NCBI GenBank assembly: GCA_011800155.1
Contig: CM022369.1
Coordinates: 2,790,001-2,854,000, forward strand
Length of the DNA: 64,000 bases
From: Flammulina velutipes
Taxonomy: Eukaryota; Basidiomycota; Agaricomycetes; Agaricales; Physalacriaceae
Direction of reading: 5' to 3'
Shown: piece by piece, positions 57,210-64,000 of the stretch
Layout: every line of letters starts with the position of its first letter
How positions within the stretch are numbered: the stretch's first letter is position 1
Notes under the pieces: model-generated
Seen by the model: only the letters and a program-made list of their open reading frames with translations
Database searches by the model: none
What the model was told of the DNA's origin: nothing
Made by a program: the position numbers and the translations under genes

Positions 57210-58679
57210 ATGTACAAGCCAATATCCGTCGCCCACTTGGACAGAGGGCCTCTCAATTCTTTGGACCTGAACACTCCTCGTGTGCCGTATCATCTTCGAC
57301 GACGCGCCAAAAAGATAGCTGTTTCTCAAACTCTTTCATGTCAACCCTCTTTTATACAGCGTCTCCCCGTCGAAGTGTTGTCGCACATCTTTAGTTGTTT
57401 CGTTGAACAACATCGTGACGCATCTATCAATCGTGCGCGAATAATTTCCAGCATCTGCAGTCGTTGGAGGACGATCGCTCTTGACACCGCACGTCTCTGG
57501 GCAAGTCTTGTCTTCACGCTTCCCATATCTCAACAGCAGCTGTCCTCCTCTTCCGCGTGTCTACGTCGATCCAAAAAGCACGCCCTAGATATCTCCATCG
57601 ACTTTCGAGACGAGTACTGGAATTGGGACGAAGAATCACGCGACTTCGAAGCCGGGGAGATGGAGGACGTGCTCAATATTATCCTCCCTCACTCATCACG
57701 TTGGCGATCCATCGAACTTCTCACAGATACCTGGACGCCCATCCACACCTTTCTGACCTGCACCCAGGACATCACAGCACCCGTCCTCGAGACCCTGTCG
57801 CTTTCACGGTGTAACGCCTACTTCGCGCGGAAGGGTCAGAAATTCGAGCCCTCAGACAAACGAGCTCCGCTCCCATTATTCGGAGGCAGCCATTTACCCG
57901 GTTTGCGCCAGGCCTCCTTCGTAGGCGTGCACGTCGATTGGACTGCATCCAAGCTGTCTAATTTACATAGCCTAGAACTCAAGTACCACGCCAGCGATGT
58001 GACGCCGTCCTTCGAGCAATTCACTCACATCATCGCTGCGTGCCCCGATCTGATGCACTTGACCCTCTTGGGCTGGGGCCCGCGTCTCCCAGAGGCGTGT
58101 CGTGATCGCGCTATGGTGGTATTACCAAACCTCGTTCGCTTCTCCTTTGGATTCGTCGACAGCGCCTATGCTGCCCGCCTACTCTCGACGATCTCGACCC
58201 CCAGGCTCGAGGCATTCACATTGGAGGACCTTTCTTCGAGCTTGGACCCGCATGGTCGAGCTGATTCCACTATCAAGTGGAAATGGCTCGACATGCAGAT
58301 CCCATGGGACAAGCTGCATACTCTGGAGCTGCATTACCTCCGCCTCTTCAGCCCGAGAACCTTCCTCGCCAACTTGTCGTCGTTGAGAGAACTCCGCGTG
58401 TCGGATCCAGGTGCAGATGTGTTCGTTGCACTGTCAGGTATGGGTGGTGATGGTGTCAGTGGCGCGGCGTGTCCCGGTCTCAAGAGCATTCGATGCAGAG
58501 CCGTGCATGAAGCGGAGTCGATGATAGATTTTGCCGTCGCTAGGGTAGGCCATTTGGAGAACTTCGAGTTCGAAGTTATGTGCGAGGATCATCTGAGCGA
58601 TGAACAGTGGGCGCGTCTGCTTGATGTCAGCACCAAGGTCAAGATCAGTGTGTGCAAATTGTTTGCCGGCAACCCTTAG
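57210..58679 (+). CDS. single-exon F-box protein with LRR-like repeats
   Basis: An intronless frame of 489 residues. The F-box lies at about 50-95 (IQRLPVEVLSHIFSCF, then ICSRWRTIAL and LWASLVF), a form common in agaricomycete F-box proteins. The rest contains irregular leucine-rich repeats (LETLSLSRC, LPGLRQASFVGV, LHSLELKYH, LVRFSFGFVDS, LRELRVSDPG), probably the substrate-binding surface of an SCF ubiquitin ligase. It is unrelated in exon plan and C-terminal region to the three-gene F-box cluster at 3689-9201. The start is the first in-frame ATG after a stop. Substrate unknown. Confidence 0.85.
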   Translation: MYKPISVAHLDRGPLNSLDLNTPRVPYHLRRRAKKIAVSQTLSCQPSFIQRLPVEVLSHIFSCFVEQHRDASINRARIISSICSRWRTIALDTARLWASLVFTLPISQQQLSSSSACLRRSKKHALDISIDFRDEYWNWDEESRDFEAGEMEDVLNIILPHSSRWRSIELLTDTWTPIHTFLTCTQDITAPVLETLSLSRCNAYFARKGQKFEPSDKRAPLPLFGGSHLPGLRQASFVGVHVDWTASKLSNLHSLELKYHASDVTPSFEQFTHIIAACPDLMHLTLLGWGPRLPEACRDRAMVVLPNLVRFSFGFVDSAYAARLLSTISTPRLEAFTLEDLSSSLDPHGRADSTIKWKWLDMQIPWDKLHTLELHYLRLFSPRTFLANLSSLRELRVSDPGADVFVALSGMGGDGVSGAACPGLKSIRCRAVHEAESMIDFAVARVGHLENFEFEVMCEDHLSDEQWARLLDVSTKVKISVCKLFAGNP

Positions 58680-59698
58680 TATGGGGGTGGGCAATTACGG
58701 TTTCAGATCTATGCAGCTTAGTCAGCAGATCAATTCTTTAAAGGTGGCAACTTTGGGCTCAGCACCTTTCTACGTGTTTTGCACCTCTGAAATTGCGAAA
58801 ATTGTATCTAAAATGTCCCATAAATAATCTGAAGTAAATATTGTGTAGGGGTTCTGGATTTACCATGGAAAGGTTGCAGGACACGCTGGTACGCAGCAAG
58901 AGGTGACACTAAAGACGTAGTGTCACATCTTCGTCACAGTTATCAGCGCGTCGAATCACTCACAAAATCATTTACCGCTTTCTCTCCCAATAGTGCGCCG
59001 ATTGCTCCAAAATTTGCGGGATCGTGATATACTCATAAAAATGGATCTTTTGGCCGGAGGAATTGTTGAATTTCGAATGCAAAGTATGTTACCTAGATAT
59101 TCCTTGGCTTCTTTGATACCTTCCGGTGCGAAATATAAATAATCCCCCGGCCAAAAGTCTTATATTCGCATAAATAAGGTATCTAACAGCTAACAACGAC
59201 AATAATCGCTTTGACGCCGCGATGAGCAGAATTTGCCACTTTATTTCTGCTGTTGGCGTGGGCAGAAGCATCAACCAAACAAGAACAATCATAATTTCGT
59301 TGGCGGGCATTGCCCACCCCCACTTAGTATATTAGGATGTACCGGTTTGATTTGGTGTACACTTGCGATATTCGTTATACCGAGCTCTCTCGCTCCTTCT
59401 ACTACGCTTATCAGCTCATAGCTCTATTTGTCTATTCGTTCATTCCATTCGTTAAACTAATATACACCATGCTTAAACCCTTGAGCTTGCGTATCGCTAC
59501 AAATCGTAAGAAGGAAACAGCGACTATGGAACTGGCCTATATCTCTCTCGGACTCTCGCTTAGAGCGCAGTTGGCGTCCAGAAGTGGGCTTGCAGCGGCC
59601 TGAAGTAATGGCGTACTTTCCACAGAATTACAAACATCGGCATTGAGTCGTTTATGGCGTTCGACGATCCTAGTATTGGTATGGCTCAACCTCAGTCT
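58680..59698. other. 1-kb intergenic stretch, no supported gene
   Basis: 3' flanks of the two convergent neighbours. Short frames (for example 59337-59603) show no motif or splice support. Confidence 0.4.
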
Positions 59699-61580
59699 TC
59701 AAGGACTAGAAATTATCGTACGCACCCTTTCATAATCTCAGTGGTAGTTAATCGCCTCGCCTTTCGTTTGTGGATATTATCCTCGTATCGATCAGTTTCG
59801 TCCACAATTTCCTCGCTGATGATTTCTTCGATAATATCTAATCACGATATGTCAATATAGAAAGCCACACATATCACGCAACACGAGCCAACGTACCTTC
59901 CAGTGTGACTACGCCGATGGCACCTCCGGCATATCCAGGTGTCCGTGAGACCAACAGAAGATGCGCGCGCCCGACCTGGCTGAAAGTGGTGGCATCTAGT
60001 TGGCATTGGAAGACGATGATGCGAACGAGCAAACATACAAGTAGTCTAGCGCCTGAAAGCAGTTGATAGATGGATGCGCTTCCGGTAATATTGACAACGG
60101 TATTCTTGAGACCGGCCATGCTTGCGCTGGATCGTATGTCAATAACTGTGGCGTACGTCAGCAACGGCGCCTAATAGTAAAGGAAGCAAAACTTATGTTA
60201 CTTTTTTGATGAGAAGAAGTCCGATGAATGCGAGGGGTTTACCAGCCTCATAAACAGGGAAACGAGAATAACCGCTAGTTATTCTGGATACCAACGAGGT
60301 TAGTACATCCCAAGAAACCGTGAATCATCGAGCAGGACGAACATACTGTCCACCATCTGGTGATCCAAAATCGTATCGCTGCTAAGGGACACGACATCCT
60401 GAGAACGAGAAGCATTAGATTCCCCGGTCCAACCAAGAGCACACTGCACATACCTTCATTGGGGTCATTATCGATTCTACTCCTTTCGTGTTCAGCTCCA
60501 GAACACCGTTGAGAATACTGATCTCCTCGTCTCGTAGGGGTTCTTGGCCTGTACGGTGGAATTGGAGGAACGACTTGAGTTCCGCCTTCTTGTAGGTATG
60601 GCTTTCGTCGGTTCCTAGGACGTAGTCAAGGAGTTTGGCGATTGGCCACGCGATAGGTGCGAAGGTCCACATGAGGAGGGTGACGAATGGTACACAGGCA
60701 GCGCCGATGGAAAGACCGTACCGGACACTGACTGATTGAGGTATGATTCTGTGAGTTGTTAGATAGATTATCCGAGACGCGATGAAGAGAATACGTACTC
60801 CCTAATGAGAAAATGAGGCGAATGAGACAGGTTAGTCTGCCAAATTGTGGCTCACCCGAATATAACTAAAAGACGTTACCGCGAAGTCCTGAATAATCAT
60901 GAGGGCTTACCAATGGCCACAGTAGAAACTGCGACTGCAGAAGCACCACTTCCAATCTGTTGGAGCGATAGTCGGTCAAAAGTTGGCGGCATAGTGATAG
61001 TACGTACAACACTGTCAAGAAATATGGGAAGACTTTCATTGACGATCTTCGGAAAGTCAGAAGATAGGATCATATGATAGAGGAGATACGTACGACGTTC
61101 CCTAGTAGCAAAACCTATCATGTATCAGTCTCCGTGAGCCACAAACACGAACGGGCCACATACCACCAATACCCAATGTCTGCCCTTTTTCATCAATCCA
61201 AGGACTGTCGAATCAGTCAGAGCGCATAAAGGAGTCGTCCAACCGAGCCGTACCGCGTTTTGCATTCTGCTTTTCTCGCGGGTTGTCCGACGAAGCGGCC
61301 AAGACACGGAGGTGCAATTCGTCAAGTCCCATTAAACCTAGAGTTAAACTTGAAGGTGGTCCAGTCAGTGACGTCCTATAAGACCACAGGAGCCGTACCC
61401 AGCGAAGACACCACCGGCGAGGACGAGAGCAGCACTAATTATCATCTTGCACCAATATTCTGGTGAACCGGGGTCTGGGTAGTGTTTATGATGTTTAAGG
61501 ATGGAAACCGCCATGTCCGCATGTGGAAGAGCCCAAGCTGCCAGTACTTTCGAAAGAAGAATGAGACTGGAGGCTTTCAT
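59699..61580 (-). CDS. MAM3: CNNM/MAM3-type membrane protein (DUF21 plus CBS domains)
   Basis: The fungal relatives sit in the vacuolar membrane and affect metal-ion homeostasis. The protein has about 410 residues: a signal-like start (MKASSLILLSKVLAAWALP), the DUF21 membrane domain (AGLTLGLMGLDELHLRVLAA, then VLLLGNV, NESLPIFLDS and VIFGE-IIPQS), a membrane-proximal helix, and a CBS pair (VESIMTPMK, SGYSRFPVYEAGKPLAFIG, LSILPEAHPSINCFQALDY, GRAHLLLVSRTPG, GAIGVVTLEDIIEEII). Many short exons include a 10-nt exon (60865-60856) and a likely 3-nt exon (60801-60799). The donor after VDS is GTTCGT. The extreme C-terminus has two possible ends (59699 or about 59714). Confidence 0.82.
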
Positions 61581-61725
61581 TTGAAAGCACGTCGAAGTCG
61601 AAAGCAAAGAACCGTTCCAATGTTGAATTGATCGGCGGTGGCTGTGTCGATCGGTATTCTAAATTAAACCGAGCGTTAATTGCGCCACAGGACCACGATG
61701 CTGAATTTTCCTGGCTGCCAATAAA

Positions 61726-62513
61726 TCAACGACGAGGATCGGCCGTGAATATTACAATTTTTATTTTATGGTTCAAACGTATGGACGGATAATCCTGCTG
61801 GCCAGTTCTCTGGCATGAAACAAGGTGAATAGACTCTGTTCGCCCCATTTCCCCCTGAACGTTTTGTACAAATAGGCGGAGTATATCATCGTCTGGGGGA
61901 TTTTGTCTTTGGAATGGGGCTACGGAAGATATGAAGGGTAGACACGAGGCGGTCGCGTGAAGGACGGTGCTCATGAACGATTCTGGGAAACCTGCATCTT
62001 CGAAATCAATCACTTACATTTGGCAGTCCGTGGTGACGATGAAGGAGGAGAGGATGATATCTGAGTAGTAAAATGGCATCCTTTCTCGGGAAAAGCGATG
62101 TTGGGCGTAACCACCGCCTACTGGGCCCGGGGAAGCACCGTCGGGAACTGGGAATTGCGACATCCAGTGGGTGATAATCCGAGCGATTTGCTCGACAGCC
62201 CAATCACGCTCAGCTGGATTCTCCTTCAACCAATCGTGCAGTGTCCATCCCTCGATATACTCCATCAGTGTGCATGCATACCAGCCACGTTGGAATGCAT
62301 GGTAGATACGAGGTTTGCGCCGCACCGCAGAGCGTAAAGCTGATTTCGCGCCTCCCCCATCGTTGCGCCACATTTGATGTACGCAACAGGCGTCTGGTTC
62401 AGAGGATACGTGAAGCCCGTGGACCGGCACCCGTGTTTGTTGCAAAGTTGAATCAATTCCTCCTTGCTTGGTTGGCCTATGAAGGGTTCCCCGATGATAT
62501 CTGAACAGGACAT
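61726..62513 (-). pseudogene. decayed APH-like kinase gene
   Basis: From MSCSDIIGEPF at 62513 it follows the intact paralogue at 63028-63888 closely. A 4-bp deletion after CGAN breaks the frame before RIYHAFQRGWYAC. The stretch between HRFS and RERMPFYYSDI, with its intron, has been lost. The catalytic-loop Asn is replaced by Ser in SDIILSSF, and a TAA stands where the paralogue has Tyr before VIDFE. The 3' end runs on to about 61726 in an altered frame. Four independent lesions make function very unlikely. Confidence 0.8.
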
Positions 62514-63027
62514 GGTAGTGCCAATCTTTGATTATGTAAAGTGCCAAGTTTAAATGTCACCCACAAGAGTCCATATGAGTCCATACTCATGGCATGGAGA
62601 CACGATTGAAAGTGTTTGTTGTGCCAATAGACGTTCATTAGGTGAATAAAATAGTTGCGCTACATATCAACCGTACAGTTTAATCATCCAGCTCCATCGC
62701 GATCAGTGCGCCTTCAAACTTCAGGCCTCGACTTCTCAGAAAGCTACGGTATGCCTCTATTAGCTCTTCGTCGCCCTGGCGAGTTATTAAACCACCGTCA
62801 GCGTCGTTCCTCTTGGATCCTCCCGCTCAGGCTAACGGAATTCCTAATTACAAGCTACTCTGTTTTCGTGGTCGGCGTTATGTAAATGCAACGCGCTTCG
62901 AAGCCGCCAAATGACCTGATTCTCGGATTTGCTTGTTGAGAGCGAATTATGTCTGTTTACAAGTTATGGGTTTAGCAATAGGATTCTAGGAAGCGCGCAC
63001 ATCAACAACTGACCTTCCCTTTTCGTG
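62514..63027. other. intergenic between the APH-like gene copies
   Basis: Promoter side of the decayed copy and 3' flank of the intact one. No gene seen. Confidence 0.4.
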
Positions 63028-63888
63028 TTACCACCTCCCAGAGAAATGCTTATACAGATAACCTGAATAATTCATTGTCTTCATCATCTTGGACCTTGGA
63101 ATGGGAATAAAGGGGGCCATGGCTTTGTTGAGGGATCGACACGATGCATGGAGGACGATGCTCATAAACGACTCGGGGAGGAACCCAGCAGCTTCAAAGT
63201 CAATCACATAGATCTCGCGGGTTTCGGAGATGATCATGAAATTGAACAAATGGATGTCCGAGTAGTAAAACAACATCCTTTCGTCGGAAAAGTCGACGGG
63301 AGGCCCGAGCGTCCAAGGGCGTTTTCCTTTGATTAACGGCTAGTACACATAATGGTATCAGTGACAAAAGAGTATACATGAAAACGAGGTAGATACCTTA
63401 TTCATGTGATTTTGCAAGTCTTCAACCGAATGATATACCCTCGGCGCGACACCATCTCGAAAGAAGTGATGTCGGGCGTGACCACCGCCTATTGGGCCCG
63501 GTGCAGCACCGTCCGGAACAGGGAATTGCGACATCTGAGTGATAGCTCGGGCCACCTGCTCGACGACCCAATTACGCTCGAATGGGTTCTCCTCTAGCCA
63601 GCCGTCCAAGGTCATCCCATCGATGTACTCCATCAATATACAGGCGTACCGGCCACGTTCGAAGGCGTGGTAGATTCGAGGAACATTCGCGCCACACTGT
63701 AAAGCATAAAGCTGGTTTCGGGCTTCCCCCATCGTTGCGCCACATTTGATGTATGCGATGGGTCTCTCGTTTGGAGGATACGTAAAGCCCTTGGACTTGA
63801 ACCCGTGGTAGTCGCAAAGCCGGTTCAACTCATCCTTGGTCGGTTGACCTTCGAAAGGTTCGCCAATAATATCTGAACAGCTAACCAT
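63028..63888 (-). CDS. aminoglycoside-phosphotransferase-like kinase
   Basis: Two exons, 63888-63397 and 63339-63028, joined in phase 0, give 267 residues. It belongs to the APH/choline-kinase-like fold (phosphotransferase enzyme family), common in fungi with unknown substrates. Seen here are an N-lobe with IAYIKCGATMGEARNQLYAL, the hinge-like ACILMEYIDGMTL, the catalytic loop FYYSDIHLFNF (Asp and Asn kept) and the metal-binding VIDFEAAGF. The Lys of a canonical N-lobe is probably that in YIKCG. The protein is short for the family. The start could be ten codons further upstream. Antibiotic resistance should not be inferred from the name. Confidence 0.75.
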
Positions 63889-64000
63889 GACGGTTAGAAC
63901 GATCGAAAAACGGATCAAAACGGGCCGTCAGGCGCCACAATTGAGCTCCTTTTCCCAGCTTATCCATCTAACCTCATCTCCCACAGCAATATCTATATCG

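Noticed and set aside
60240..60370. Frameshift in the MAM3-like CBS domain
   Set aside because: It appears only if the GTATGT donor is used. The next donor, GTTCGT, restores phase and gives the conserved SGYSRFPVYE.
1..64000. Transposons, CRISPR arrays or biosynthetic gene cluster
   Set aside because: No transposase or reverse-transcriptase motifs, no terminal repeats, no spaced repeats, and no PKS, NRPS or terpene synthase signatures were seen; the single SDR is not enough for a cluster.

Overview
The window looks like nuclear DNA of a basidiomycete fungus, most likely an agaricomycete. Genes are dense, introns are numerous and very short (about 45-60 nt), and four genes encode FunK1-type kinases, a family expanded in mushroom-forming fungi. 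F-box families and a DUF6593-like protein point the same way. Coding sequences below were assembled exon by exon from splice sites, reading phase and agreement with paralogues or known family motifs. No transcript data were available. No tRNA, rRNA, CRISPR array or intact transposon was seen.

Layout. 1-904: 3' end of an unrecognised gene. 1025-2944: mitochondrial N-acetylglutamate synthase (arginine synthesis), with a 12-codon upstream ORF ending two bases before its start. 3689-9201: three paralogous F-box genes with the same five-exon plan, arranged -,+,-. The outer one starts 67 bp from a divergent ceramide glucosyltransferase (9269-10760). 11193-12473: unrecognised protein. 13789-17785: HLTF/Rad5-like SNF2-RING protein. 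18095-19549: MYND zinc-finger gene broken by a stop codon. 20012-25953: two tandem FunK1 kinases, followed by exocyst SEC3 (26344-30392). A decayed copy of the SEC3 5' end lies between the two kinases, which shows that the duplicated unit was kinase plus SEC3 start.

30884-32196 and 39534-40794 are an inverted pair of paralogous secreted proteins of unknown family. Between them are a FunK1 relic, a short-chain dehydrogenase and the RAVE subunit RAV1. 41255-42880: an SH3BGR-like thioredoxin-fold gene and a low-molecular-weight tyrosine phosphatase, head to head with 59 bp between starts. 44023-48304: a DUF6593-like protein, a coiled-coil protein (possibly augmin HAUS3) and an unrecognised protein. 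49526-50778: mitochondrial carnitine/acylcarnitine carrier. 50913-56488: a second tandem pair of FunK1 kinases on the minus strand. 57210-58679: single-exon F-box protein. 59699-61580: CNNM/MAM3-type membrane protein with very small exons. 61726-63888: an APH-like kinase gene and its decayed paralogue.

The most distinctive signals are these. A shared promoter block, with core CGATCGCGTGATGA, stands before all four FunK1 genes, preceded by CACGTG in three of them. The kinase-SEC3 tandem duplication left a SEC3 relic. A 10-nt exon and a candidate 3-nt exon together encode part of a conserved motif in the MAM3-like gene. Most genes are ordinary housekeeping loci; the FunK1 genes, the F-box genes, the secreted-protein pair and the APH-like pair are the recently evolving part.
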